The notes under the pieces were generated by a model. The model saw only the letters and a list, made by a program, of their open reading frames with translations. It had not been told where the DNA came from and ran no database searches. This document shows positions 14,963-22,939 of a DNA stretch of 64,000 bases, one piece after another. This DNA comes from Centipeda noxia ATCC 43541 (GTDB taxonomy: Bacteria > Bacillota > Negativicutes > Selenomonadales > Selenomonadaceae), in assembly GCF_000160555.1 (NCBI RefSeq), contig NZ_GG749279.1:190413-254412 (forward strand). The letters run 5' to 3'. Position numbers and translations under genes: made by a program. The number at the start of each line of letters is the position of its first letter. Positions within the stretch are counted from its first letter, which is position 1.

Positions 14963-15360
14963 ATAAGAAATACGCCTACATCTACGACCTTTACGGGGAG
15001 GGGTATTGGACGGGATTTGCAAGCGTTGCGGAGGCTCTTGCGGCGGCGCGAGAGCGCGAACCTGATGCATTGATTGTCTACATCACCGAAACAGAAGAGT
15101 ATGTGCCGCGTGTCTGGTATGACAGCGTGATCGACAATTTGCAAGAGGCGTGTGATGATGAGTGCGCAGGATGCTATGAGGGGTATCTTGATGACGCGTC
15201 CGAAAAAGACAAAAAGGAACTGGGTGATATGCTCACGGCTACATTCGTACAGTGGGCAAAGGAACGCGGTATCAAGTATTGGGTAGATATTCCTGCCACG
15301 AAAAAAGGTGTCCTGTATGATCTGCAAACAGGAAAGCCCGTAGAGGAGGAATCCGAATGA
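14959..15360 (+). CDS. Phage protein of unknown function
   Basis: A 133-residue protein, MNKKYAYIYDLYGEGYWTGF..., acidic and with a mixed alpha/beta pattern. A three-cysteine region (EACDDECAGCYEG) occupies the middle. RBS GAAGGAG lies upstream. The stop overlaps the next gene's start (ATGA). No recognised domain. Confidence 0.6.
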   Translation: MNKKYAYIYDLYGEGYWTGFASVAEALAAAREREPDALIVYITETEEYVPRVWYDSVIDNLQEACDDECAGCYEGYLDDASEKDKKELGDMLTATFVQWAKERGIKYWVDIPATKKGVLYDLQTGKPVEEESE

Positions 15361-15695
15361 ATCACTTTGTAGGAATCGGACGGCTCACGCGAGACCCGAA
15401 TGTAAAGTACACGCAGAGCGGGAAGGCTTACGCCTCGTTTACGCTTGCGATTGACCGCTTCGCCTTTCGCTATGCTCTGCCCCGACAATCCTATGCGCTG
15501 TCTCTCGTGTCCGATCTCGTCCTGCGGCGCGTGGATGAGTTTGAGGATTGGCAGTTGCGAGATATGATTGGTGAGATCGAGGCACATTGGGAGGAGAACA
15601 ATGAGATCCACCCGATAGACCGAGATGTGCAGCGGCTCTTTCGAGATCGGCTGCGAGGAGCACTTTTGGAACGCGGTGTAGCACAGGCGGTATAA
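15357..15695 (+). CDS. Chimera: SSB N-terminus fused to a phage helical protein
   Basis: The first 34 residues (FVGIGRLTRDPNVKYTQSGK, then AYASFTLAIDR) are the start of a single-stranded DNA-binding protein OB fold. After that the sequence switches to FAFRYALPRQSYALSLVSDL and a helical region (DMIGEIEAHWEE) that resembles an unrelated small phage protein. The OB fold lacks its later strands and the acidic SSB tail, so DNA binding is doubtful. The frame is intact across the join. This looks like an in-frame deletion between two neighbouring genes. Confidence 0.72.
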   Translation: MNHFVGIGRLTRDPNVKYTQSGKAYASFTLAIDRFAFRYALPRQSYALSLVSDLVLRRVDEFEDWQLRDMIGEIEAHWEENNEIHPIDRDVQRLFRDRLRGALLERGVAQAV

Positions 15696-15698
15696 GAA

Positions 15699-15725
15699 AA
15701 AAGAGCGGCACATAACCGCTCTTTT
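15699..15725 (+). terminator. Terminator at the end of the early operon
   Basis: A perfect 10-bp stem (AAAAGAGCGG / CCGCTCTTTT, 15699-15708 and 15716-15725) with a 7-base loop. The T run is part of the 3' arm, as usual for small bidirectional terminators. It separates the early genes from the late regulator. Confidence 0.75.
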
Positions 15726-15749
15726 GGTGTGTAGACAGGAGGAAACAGA

Positions 15750-16241
15750 GTGAGAGAGTACGGCGACTATATCAGGGAGACAAAGCGGCTTTTGCAGAAC
15801 TATGCAAAGATGAAGGTCGCCGTCACGAATCTCACAGAGGAGATTGAGGCACAGGAGATGATCTTGCGTGACGAATCCATATCCTCTATCCAATACGGAG
15901 ATGACCGTATCTGTGGAGGTACAAGGGAACTGACGATTACGGAGGCGGCTGCTGCACGGCGCATTAAGTTAGAGGGGCATATCGCTGATATGCGGATCCG
16001 CAGAGATGAAATAGAGCGCACAATACGCGCGATCGATCGAGCCTTTGAGTCGCTGGATGATGCGGATATAGAGCTATTACGGGAGCGGTATATGCGCGGG
16101 CAGTCGTGGGTAGAGATTGCTGAGGCGCTGAGCTATACGGAGAAGTGGGTGCGTGATAAAGGCGGGAAGGCTCTCCGTGATGTAGCGCTCATGTTGTTTG
16201 GAGTTATTGTGACACCTGCACAATTGAAAATAGGATTTTGA
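15750..16241 (+). CDS. ArpU/RinA-like late transcription regulator
   Basis: A 163-residue protein starting at GTG 15750 after AGGAGGAAACAGA. The N-terminal half is coiled coil; the C-terminal region has the sigma-70-region-4-like helix-turn-helix LRERYMRGQSWVEIAEALSY followed by TEKWVRDKGGKAL. Proteins of this type, encoded just before terS, activate the late operon in many Firmicute phages. The triple 11-bp repeat at 16727 is a plausible binding site. Confidence 0.8.
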   Translation: MREYGDYIRETKRLLQNYAKMKVAVTNLTEEIEAQEMILRDESISSIQYGDDRICGGTRELTITEAAAARRIKLEGHIADMRIRRDEIERTIRAIDRAFESLDDADIELLRERYMRGQSWVEIAEALSYTEKWVRDKGGKALRDVALMLFGVIVTPAQLKIGF

Positions 16242-16247
16242 TATAAT
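16239..16247 (+). promoter_or_regulatory. Extended -10 promoter of the AT-rich membrane gene
   Basis: TGATATAAT is a perfect extended -10 overlapping the stop of the regulator gene and lying 33 bases before the ATG at 16280. No good -35. It suggests expression of the membrane gene independent of the phage operons. Confidence 0.55.
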
Positions 16248-16279
16248 AGAATATAGCTTGTATATTGGAGGGGATTAAA

Positions 16280-16699
16280 ATGATATATGTTTTGATTATT
16301 GCTGTGATATTTTCTTTCATGTGTTACAGAAACAATAGATCAGATATCGAAAGATGTATTACAGGGATATTGCTAATAATTTTTTCTATGGCGATTTATT
16401 TATTATGCTTGAATTTTGGAGCATATCTTTTTTCTAAAGATAATTTCTATATACTTGTGGGGGCCATTTCGGCATTTATGGTAACAATATCTAAATATTT
16501 ATTTTCTGAATATCCACGAATATGGTATCCGTTATTAATGAGTGTTTCCTTTGGATGGGGAGCTTATTTCATATGTATTATATTTAATAAAGCTGACCTT
16601 GTTAGAGCTTTTTCTGGGTTATCAATAGGTTGTTTTGTTTGGTTTGTGGAATTATTAACAAAACTAATAGCTAAAAGGATAACATCAAGGCGTAGATGA
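16280..16699 (+). CDS. AT-rich membrane protein (moron)
   Basis: A 139-residue protein with four probable membrane segments (about 2-17, 29-55, 61-80 and 89-110) and a C-terminal amphipathic region ending ITSRRR. The strong RBS GGAGGGG points to ATG 16280. Base composition and codon use (many TTT, ATA, TTA) are far more AT-rich than in the neighbouring phage genes, and the gene has its own promoter. That makes it a typical independently acquired cargo gene, perhaps for superinfection exclusion. No family recognised. Confidence 0.62.
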   Translation: MIYVLIIAVIFSFMCYRNNRSDIERCITGILLIIFSMAIYLLCLNFGAYLFSKDNFYILVGAISAFMVTISKYLFSEYPRIWYPLLMSVSFGWGAYFICIIFNKADLVRAFSGLSIGCFVWFVELLTKLIAKRITSRRR

Positions 16700-16726
16700 C
16701 TTATAAAGAACCTTCAACATACATTT

Positions 16727-16759
16727 TACTTCCGTTTTTGTTCCGTTTTACTTCCTTTT
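16727..16759 (+). promoter_or_regulatory. Three tandem 11-bp repeats upstream of the late promoter
   Basis: TACTTCCGTTT (16727-16737), TTGTTCCGTTT (16738-16748) and TACTTCCTTTT (16749-16759) follow one another without gaps, one per helical turn. They end where a -35 would start relative to the extended -10 at 16775, so a bound activator could replace the -35 contact. The regulator at 15750 is the obvious candidate. The binding role is inferred. Confidence 0.65.
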
Positions 16760-16774
16760 TTTCGATGGAAAATG

Positions 16775-16783
16775 TGATATGAT
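16775..16783 (+). promoter_or_regulatory. Candidate late promoter (extended -10)
   Basis: TGATATGAT is an extended -10 with no consensus -35, preceded by the 11-bp repeats. It lies between the arms of an 8-bp inverted repeat (TTTCGATG 16760-16767 and CATCGAAA 16789-16796). It would drive the terminase and virion genes. Confidence 0.55.
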
Positions 16784-16807
16784 ACTATCATCGAAAACTG
16801 AACACAA

Positions 16808-16834
16808 GGGCATTGCTTGCGCGGTGTCCTTTTT
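16808..16834 (+). terminator. Leader hairpin before terS
   Basis: GGGCATTGC (16808-16816) and GCGGTGTCC (16821-16829) form a 9-bp stem with G-U pairs and a TTGC loop, followed by TTTTT. It looks like an intrinsic terminator in the leader of the late transcript, so late expression may need antitermination or only partly read through. Confidence 0.5.
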
Positions 16835-16870
16835 GTATGCAGAGATTGTATCTATACATGGCAATTTTGA

Positions 16871-16891
16871 CAGCAATAATGCATATTGCTG
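16871..16891. promoter_or_regulatory. Palindrome upstream of terS
   Basis: CAGCAATA (16871-16878) and TATTGCTG (16884-16891) form a perfect 8-bp inverted repeat with a 5-base spacer, 90 bases before terS. It may be a TerS-binding (pac or cos-like) site or an operator. The rest of the gap 16835-16980 is AT-rich and shows no ORF. Confidence 0.4.
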
Positions 16892-16980
16892 GTGCGAGAT
16901 ATAAATTTCTGCGATTTTTTATACTTCGTATTCGTGAAATGTAAAATATCCGGATTTTTTATAAGTAAGGAGGTGAGTAT

Positions 16981-17355
16981 ATGCAGCAGCTGCAGGAGAA
17001 TTTTTGTGTGGAATTTGTACGTTGTGGAAGCAACGCGGAAGCCTACAAGAAAGCGGGTTACAAGGTCAATTCAGATAAAGCTGCTGCTGTTTGTGCTACC
17101 AAATTGCTAAAAAAGGCTAATATCCAAGCCCGAATTGCTGAACTTCGCAAAGAATTTGCTTCCAGCAAAATCATGGATGCGGCAGAAAGGCGTGAATTAC
17201 TTACGCAGTTTGCCCGTGATGAGGAGACGGCAAAGCCGGATCGTCTCAAAGCAATGGATTTGCTCAACAAGATGGATGGGGTATACATCAACAAAACGCA
17301 GGTGAGCGGTACAGACGGTGGCCCCTTGACATTCCGATGGGAGGGCGGCACATGA
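16981..17355 (+). CDS. terS: Terminase small subunit
   Basis: A 124-residue terminase small subunit of the terminase_2 type. The N-terminal helix-turn-helix (FCVEFVRCGSNAEAYKKAGY) binds the packaging site. The middle is a helical oligomerisation region (AAERRELLTQFARDE). The C-terminus (VSGTDGGPLTFRWEGG) would contact TerL. RBS AAGGAGGTG; the stop overlaps the terL start. Confidence 0.88.
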   Translation: MQQLQENFCVEFVRCGSNAEAYKKAGYKVNSDKAAAVCATKLLKKANIQARIAELRKEFASSKIMDAAERRELLTQFARDEETAKPDRLKAMDLLNKMDGVYINKTQVSGTDGGPLTFRWEGGT

Positions 17356-18680
17356 GCGAGATTGTGATACCGTACACGCCGCGTCCGATCTGGAAAGACA
17401 CGATTCATCCTGCACTCTCCAAGAATCGTTTCGCGGTGCTTGTCTGTCACAGGCGATTCGGAAAGACGGTCGGCACGGTCAATGAGATGATACGTAAGGC
17501 GATACTCAATGACAAAAAAGCGCCTGTATACGCCTATGTTGCACCATATCGCAATCAGGCAAAGCGTGTGGCGTGGGAGTATCTCAAGTACTACACGAAC
17601 CCTATACCGGGGCGAGTAGTGAATGAATCGGAGCTCTATATCGAACTGCCGACACGGCACGCAAGATCACCGGGGGCAAGGCTCTATATCATCGGCGCAG
17701 ATCATCCCGACGCATTGCGCGGCATCTACCTCGACGGTGTTATCCTCGACGAGTACGCAGACATCAAGCCAGAACTCTGGGGCGGTGTTATCCGTCCTGC
17801 GCTTGCTGATCGGCAGGGCTGGGCGGTATTTATTGGCACGCCGAAGGGGCAGAATCAATTTTATGAGATGTACCAGCACGCGGAGAAATCGGCGGGTTGG
17901 TACTCTTGCATTTATAGGACTGATGAGACAGGTGTGCTTCCTGCCGAAGAGCTCAAGGACATGCAGGCGCAGATGACAGAGATGGAGATTCGGCAGGAGC
18001 TTTTATGTGACTTCACGGCGTCTGCATCTGATGTGGTTATCCCGATTGACCTTGTTACGGCCGCCGCAAACAGGCTGCTCAAGGATGATGATGTACTCGG
18101 ACAGCCTGTGATCCTCGGCGTGGATGTAGCGCGGTTCGGCGATGATCGTACCGTTCTTTGTGTGCGTCAAGGGCTATGGCTCAAAGAGGTGCGCACATTT
18201 ACGGGGCTTTCCACGATGGAGACTGCAAGCCGTGTGATTGACTGTATCAATCAGCATCATCCGCATGCGACATTTATCGATGCGGGGGCGATGGGTGCAG
18301 GTGTGATTGATCGTCTGCGGCAGCTGCGCTATCAGGTGTCGGAGGTCAACTTCGGCGAGATGGCGATGGATGCGGCGCGTTACGCCAATATTCGCGCGGA
18401 GATGTATTTTAAGTGCCGCGCATGGCTTGAGGCGGGCGGCGCAATCCCGCAGAATGCGGAGCTCAAGACAGAGTTATCCACGGTAGAGTACAAGTTCAAT
18501 CCGACTGGGCGCATCATTCTGGAGCCAAAAGACAAACTCAAGGAACGGACGGGGAAAAGCCCTGATCTTGCCGATGGGTTTGTTCTGACGTTCGCCCGAC
18601 CGGTTTATATAAATCCGTCTGCGGGAGGGATTGGAGACGATGCCTCATCGGCAGAATACGATCCGTTTGCGGATATGTGA
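17352..18680 (+). CDS. terL: Terminase large subunit
   Basis: A 442-residue packaging motor. The ATPase domain has Walker A HRRFGKT (33-39) and Walker B GVILDEYAD. The C-terminal nuclease domain begins at ILGVDVARFGDD and includes FIDAGAMGAGVIDRLRQL. It cuts concatemeric DNA and pumps it into the head with TerS and the portal. I chose ATG 17352 (overlapping the TerS stop, GGGAGGG upstream) rather than ATG 17337. The closest known style is that of T7/BPP-1-like short-tailed phages. Confidence 0.95.
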   Translation: MSEIVIPYTPRPIWKDTIHPALSKNRFAVLVCHRRFGKTVGTVNEMIRKAILNDKKAPVYAYVAPYRNQAKRVAWEYLKYYTNPIPGRVVNESELYIELPTRHARSPGARLYIIGADHPDALRGIYLDGVILDEYADIKPELWGGVIRPALADRQGWAVFIGTPKGQNQFYEMYQHAEKSAGWYSCIYRTDETGVLPAEELKDMQAQMTEMEIRQELLCDFTASASDVVIPIDLVTAAANRLLKDDDVLGQPVILGVDVARFGDDRTVLCVRQGLWLKEVRTFTGLSTMETASRVIDCINQHHPHATFIDAGAMGAGVIDRLRQLRYQVSEVNFGEMAMDAARYANIRAEMYFKCRAWLEAGGAIPQNAELKTELSTVEYKFNPTGRIILEPKDKLKERTGKSPDLADGFVLTFARPVYINPSAGGIGDDASSAEYDPFADM

Positions 18681-18702
18681 CCCTTGAAAGGAGGAATGTG
18701 GT

Positions 18703-18948
18703 ATGAAGTTTGATTTGCAGTTGTTCGGCGGCAGTGGAGGCGGTGGCAGTGCTCCGCCAGTGAAACAGAGTGCGCCGGGTTCTACTGCTGCTGCGACGAT
18801 TGACAGCGCAACTGCGGGAGAGCGTCAGTCGATCCACGATAAGCTTGCAAAAGCAAGAGGTCGCGCGTCAACGGACAAGACGGGTGGCCTTTTTGGCGGG
18901 ATGTCGGATATGATGAGCAACATCAAAAAAGCTCTGCTGGGTGAGTGA
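18703..18948 (+). CDS. Small Gly-rich virion-associated protein
   Basis: An 81-residue protein beginning MKFDLQLFGGSGGGGSAPP. The MKFDLQLFG start is frequent on phage head proteins. The remainder is low complexity with one helical segment (GERQSIHDKLAKARG). It sits between terL and portal and its stop overlaps the portal ORF. It may be a head-completion or minor capsid factor; unproven. Confidence 0.6.
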   Translation: MKFDLQLFGGSGGGGSAPPVKQSAPGSTAAATIDSATAGERQSIHDKLAKARGRASTDKTGGLFGGMSDMMSNIKKALLGE

Positions 18949-18953
18949 TCTCT

Positions 18954-20657
18954 ATGGCACAGATGCCAAAAGCAATACAGGAGATGCTGCGCGACAGCGA
19001 TGCCATCCGCCGCAAGAAAAATCTTGTTACACAGATGATGACCGAGCGTACGCAGTTCGAGAGTACATGGAAACAACTCAGTAAGTATATCAATCCGACG
19101 CGCGGACGTTTTGACGATGAGGACAAGACACAGGACGGCAGACGCCGCGATTATTTCCTGCTTGACCCATATCCAATGGAGGCGAGCGGGAAGTGCGCAG
19201 CAGGGCTGCATTCGGGGCTTACGTCACCGTCTCGTCCGTGGTTTGCACTCGGACTTCAGGACAAGGAGCTCGCGGAGTATCACACGGTCAAGCTGTGGCT
19301 TGAGGAGTGTCAAGATGTGCTCATGGGAATCTATGCCAAGAGCAATATCTATAACATGCTGCTCAACATCGAGGCGGAGCTTACGCAGTTCGGCACGGGT
19401 GCAGCACTTCTTCTGGAGGACTTCAACACAGGCGTTTGGGCACGTCCCTACACCTGCGGTGAATATGCTGGCAACGTGGATGCACGCGGGCGCGTGGTGC
19501 AGTTTGCGCGAAAGTTCAAACTCAATGCGTGGCAGATGGTGGATGAGTTTGGGGAGGATGTTGTGAGTGATGCGGTGCGCAATGCGTATCGCGCGAAGAA
19601 TCTCAAAGACTATTTCCCTGTGACAATGCTCATCGAGAAGAACGCCGACTATAACCCCGATTCAAATGCCCTGCTCAACTTCAAGTACAAGTCCTACTAT
19701 TTCGAGGATTCGCAGACAGATGTGTTTTTGAAGGTCAGCGGGTATCACGAAGTCCCGTTTCTGATGCCGCGCTGGACGGTGATCGCCAACGGGATTTACG
19801 GCGTTGGACCCGGACACAATGCGCTCGGAAACTGTATGCAGCTACAGAAGATCGAGAAGATCAATATGCGTCTTTTGGAGCATCGCTCCGACCCCGCGTT
19901 GATTGTCCCGTCCTCGGTTGGCAAGGTCAACCGTCTGCCGGGCAAAGAAACACTTGTGCCGGATAGCATGATCAATGGGATTCGCCCGCTCTATGAGGCG
20001 ACAGGTGATCGCGGAGAGGTCATGCAGACAATCCAGTACAAGCAGCAGCAGATCGGCGCGGCATTTTACAACGACCTCTTTGTGATGCTTGCACAGCAGG
20101 ACAATCCGCAGATGACTGCCCGCGAAGTTGCGGAACGGCACGAGGAGAAACTTTTGATGCTCTCTCCTGTATTGGAGCAGATGCACAACGAGGTTCTTGC
20201 ACCGCTCACACGGCGGGCGTTTGAAATTTGTTACCGCAACGGGCTTTTGCCACCGTTGCCGGAAGAACTGAGGGGACAGGAGGGGAGTATCAAGGCGGAA
20301 TTTATTTCGCTTCTTGCACAGGCCCAGAAAGCAGTTGGAACAAACGCAATGGAGAAAACCCTTGCGATTGCAGGGAATCTCATGGGTGCGTCGCCTGAGA
20401 TCATGGACAACCTTGATCTTGATGCGGCAATCCGCGAGCATGCGCAGATGTCCGGCACGCCTGAAACAATCATGCGTGATGAGCAGGATGTGCAGAAGAT
20501 GCGACAGCAGCGTGCGCAGCAGATGCAGCAGGAACAGCAGATGCAGCAGGCGGCAGCGATGGCAAAGCCGCTGAGAGACAGCGTAGAGGCGGCAAGGCTT
20601 CTCTCCGAAACGCCGGTCAATGAAAACACGATTGGCAGCATTCTGGGGGGAGGTTGA
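18954..20657 (+). CDS. Portal (head-to-tail connector) protein
   Basis: A protein of about 567 residues matching the podovirus head-to-tail connecting family: TQMMTERTQFESTWKQLSKY, HSGLTSPSRPWFALGL, then GVGPGHNALGNCMQLQKIEK. It forms the dodecameric ring through which DNA enters and leaves the head. The C-terminal ~60 residues are Gln/Met rich (about 520-545). Start choice is uncertain: ATG 18954, or GTG 18945 which overlaps the preceding stop. Confidence 0.92.
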   Translation: MAQMPKAIQEMLRDSDAIRRKKNLVTQMMTERTQFESTWKQLSKYINPTRGRFDDEDKTQDGRRRDYFLLDPYPMEASGKCAAGLHSGLTSPSRPWFALGLQDKELAEYHTVKLWLEECQDVLMGIYAKSNIYNMLLNIEAELTQFGTGAALLLEDFNTGVWARPYTCGEYAGNVDARGRVVQFARKFKLNAWQMVDEFGEDVVSDAVRNAYRAKNLKDYFPVTMLIEKNADYNPDSNALLNFKYKSYYFEDSQTDVFLKVSGYHEVPFLMPRWTVIANGIYGVGPGHNALGNCMQLQKIEKINMRLLEHRSDPALIVPSSVGKVNRLPGKETLVPDSMINGIRPLYEATGDRGEVMQTIQYKQQQIGAAFYNDLFVMLAQQDNPQMTAREVAERHEEKLLMLSPVLEQMHNEVLAPLTRRAFEICYRNGLLPPLPEELRGQEGSIKAEFISLLAQAQKAVGTNAMEKTLAIAGNLMGASPEIMDNLDLDAAIREHAQMSGTPETIMRDEQDVQKMRQQRAQQMQQEQQMQQAAAMAKPLRDSVEAARLLSETPVNENTIGSILGGG

Positions 20658-20660
20658 TGT

Positions 20661-20948
20661 ATGGATTTAGATACACTCGAAAACATTATGCGGCGTCCGG
20701 AAGGGCGTCGTTTTGTTTTGGAGGTACTTGACCTCTGCGGCGTAGATCAACACTACACCACAGGAAACGGGCGTGAGGACATATTCTCCAACGGGCGGCG
20801 TTCGGTTGGTGATGAAATCCTGCGCTGCATCCGCCGCATTAAATCCGGCAATGAATCAACAGATGGTCTTGCGTTGGAATATGCCATGCGCCGTGAGCAT
20901 CAAAGAAGAATGGAGGAATTAGAACATGGACGAGATGACGACGACTGA
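20661..20948 (+). CDS. Bbp19-like structural protein
   Basis: A 95-residue protein: the central motif FSNGRRSVGDEILRCIRRI matches the Bbp19 family of Bordetella phage BPP-1-like podoviruses (FxEGRRxVG...L). These are small virion proteins encoded between portal and scaffold. The 3' end overlaps the scaffold gene by 23 bases. Confidence 0.75.
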   Translation: MDLDTLENIMRRPEGRRFVLEVLDLCGVDQHYTTGNGREDIFSNGRRSVGDEILRCIRRIKSGNESTDGLALEYAMRREHQRRMEELEHGRDDDD

Positions 20949-21528
20949 CCCGCAGGGAGGAGAGGGCACACCACCCGCACGGCCGCTGGAGACACCCGCT
21001 GCGCCGCCGCAGAATCCGCCGGGTGGACAGCAGGACACACCTCCTGCAACACCCCCTGAAAATCCGTTTGGCTTTCAGCAGGAGGAGCCTGTTATTCCCG
21101 ATGTGTATGAGTTCAATCTTCCCGAAGGTTTGACAGTCTCGGATGAGCAGAAAGAAGCGTTTACGGCCGTCGCAAAGGAAGCAAGGATGACGCAGGAGCA
21201 GGCAAACAGCCTGCTCAAGATGCATGCAGACATTGTGATGGAGCAGCAGCGGCAGGCGGAAGAGATCAAGAACCAGTGGATGAATGAGTGCGCTAAGCAG
21301 GGGCTCAATACCCCCGAGAATCTTGCGGCGGCAAAGATCGCTGTGGATACGTTCGGCGGCGGCGATGCCATGAACGCCTTGATTGAATCCGGTGCTGCGT
21401 ATCATCCGGCGGTACAGGCGTTCTTGCAGCGCATCGGTCATCTTCTGAAGGAGGACAATGCGCCTGACGGCAAGGCGGCGACACAGCCGTCGGCAGCAGA
21501 TGTGCTTTTTGCGAACAGTAAGTATTAA
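20926..21528 (+). CDS. Capsid scaffolding protein
   Basis: A 200-residue protein with a proline-rich N-terminal 55 residues, a central helical coiled-coil-like region (about 70-130, KEARMTQEQANSLLKMHADI) and the C-terminal end ADVLFANSKY. This layout, directly before the major capsid gene, is that of scaffolding proteins that guide procapsid assembly and are then removed. Assignment rests on layout and position. Confidence 0.8.
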   Translation: MDEMTTTDPQGGEGTPPARPLETPAAPPQNPPGGQQDTPPATPPENPFGFQQEEPVIPDVYEFNLPEGLTVSDEQKEAFTAVAKEARMTQEQANSLLKMHADIVMEQQRQAEEIKNQWMNECAKQGLNTPENLAAAKIAVDTFGGGDAMNALIESGAAYHPAVQAFLQRIGHLLKEDNAPDGKAATQPSAADVLFANSKY

Positions 21529-21546
21529 GAATTGGAGGAACAAAAC

Positions 21547-22533
21547 ATGAGTGATTGCGTAACTTTGCATGAGTGGGCGGCGCGTTTCGGTGCGCAGGGA
21601 CAGCTTAAGGAGCAGAAGATCATCGAACTGCAGAGCAAAACCAACCGTATTCTGGACGTGATGCCGTTCAAGCAGTGCAATACAAAAACAATGGAGGAGG
21701 CTCCGGTTCGCGCAGAGCTTCCGGATGTGGCATGGCGTATCATCAACAAGGGCGTAAAGCCCAGCCACTCCAAAAGCAAGATGGAATCCTTCACGTGCGG
21801 TGGCATGGAGGCCCTTGCGCAGATTGATGAGAAGTTGATGCAGATCAACGGAAATGACAACGCATGGCGTCTTTCTGAGAACATTGCGCATCAGGAGGCA
21901 ATGAACCAGGAGATGGCGGCCACCTTCTTCTACGGAGACGAAAAGGTCACCCCGGCGAAGTTCACGGGGCTTTCTTCCTACTATTACAGCAAGACAACAC
22001 AGGATCGGATTTGGGCAGACCAGATCATCGACGCGGGCGGCACGGGAAGTGCCCTGACATCTCTGTGGCTCGTTGGCTACAGTATGGATACTATCTACGG
22101 CATTTTCCCTGAGGGTACGAGTGCTGGATTTAGGTATAAGGATAACGGTCGGCAAGCCCTGTTCGATAAGGAAGGGAATAAGTATTACGGCTACGAATCG
22201 CAGTACAACTGGGATATGGGGCTCTGCGTGCGTGACCCGCGCTATGTTGTGCGTGTTGCCAACATTGACACGAGCAAGCTTGCAGGGACGGAAGCAGATG
22301 CATTTGTCGAAAACCTCATTCGTGCGTACAACCAGATTGAGAATCCCGACAAGTGCACGATGGCATTCTTCGGCAATCGCGCCGTCCAGACGTATCTTGA
22401 CATCCTCGCGTCCAAGAAGACAAATGTGCGTCTCTCGATCGACGAGTTCGGCGGCAAGAAGATCACGCATTTCTGGGGCGTCCCGGTTCTGCGTTGCGAT
22501 GCAATCCTGAACACTGAGAGCAAGATTGACTAA
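21547..22533 (+). CDS. Major capsid protein
   Basis: A 328-residue coat protein of the BPP-1-like podovirus group. It begins with VTLHEWAARFGAQGQLKEQK (then LSSYYYSKT near 145 and GKKITHFWGVPVLRCDAIL near the end). It will have the HK97 fold and builds the icosahedral head. GGAGG 8-9 bases upstream supports ATG 21547 instead of the TTG five codons earlier. Confidence 0.9.
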   Translation: MSDCVTLHEWAARFGAQGQLKEQKIIELQSKTNRILDVMPFKQCNTKTMEEAPVRAELPDVAWRIINKGVKPSHSKSKMESFTCGGMEALAQIDEKLMQINGNDNAWRLSENIAHQEAMNQEMAATFFYGDEKVTPAKFTGLSSYYYSKTTQDRIWADQIIDAGGTGSALTSLWLVGYSMDTIYGIFPEGTSAGFRYKDNGRQALFDKEGNKYYGYESQYNWDMGLCVRDPRYVVRVANIDTSKLAGTEADAFVENLIRAYNQIENPDKCTMAFFGNRAVQTYLDILASKKTNVRLSIDEFGGKKITHFWGVPVLRCDAILNTESKID

Positions 22534-22549
22534 GGAAGGAGTATAGGTT

Positions 22550-22939
22550 ATGGCTTATATTGATAACGAATTGATCTTTTGCAATGACGTTGCAACGGCG
22601 GCATCCGTTACGAGTTCGGTGCTTGACATCGGGCTCGGCGGTGCGTTCGTACATCCGCTTTTTATCGACGTTAAGCTTACCGCGCCAGTCACGTCGGGCA
22701 AGGTGGAGACGATCACGGTTCAGTCCTCGGCGACGTCGGCGTTTGCTTCGCCGGTTACTGAGATGAGTGTAACTGTGCCGACCTCTATCAACCAGACGAA
22801 GAAGGCGGCGACGCTCGCGCAGTTCTATGCACCGATTCGCACGGGCAATCGTTATGTGCGCCTTGTGATTGCAGGAACTACGCCGACGGGCGGTAAGCTT
22901 ACGGCGTACATGAGCTCTGGAACGGCGGTGAATCTCTAA
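22550..22939 (+). CDS. Bbp16-like capsid cement protein
   Basis: A 129-residue beta-rich protein: DIGLGGAFVHPLFIDVKLTA and IRTGNRYVRLVIAGTTPTGG match Bbp16-family cement (decoration) proteins that stabilise the BPP-1 head. It sits directly after the major capsid gene, as in BPP-1. The stop overlaps the next start. Confidence 0.82.
   Translation: MAYIDNELIFCNDVATAASVTSSVLDIGLGGAFVHPLFIDVKLTAPVTSGKVETITVQSSATSAFASPVTEMSVTVPTSINQTKKAATLAQFYAPIRTGNRYVRLVIAGTTPTGGKLTAYMSSGTAVNL

Noticed and set aside
20839..22470. A 543-codon minus-strand frame opposite scaffold and capsid genes
   Set aside because: Shadow of two well-supported phage genes; no plausible domain.
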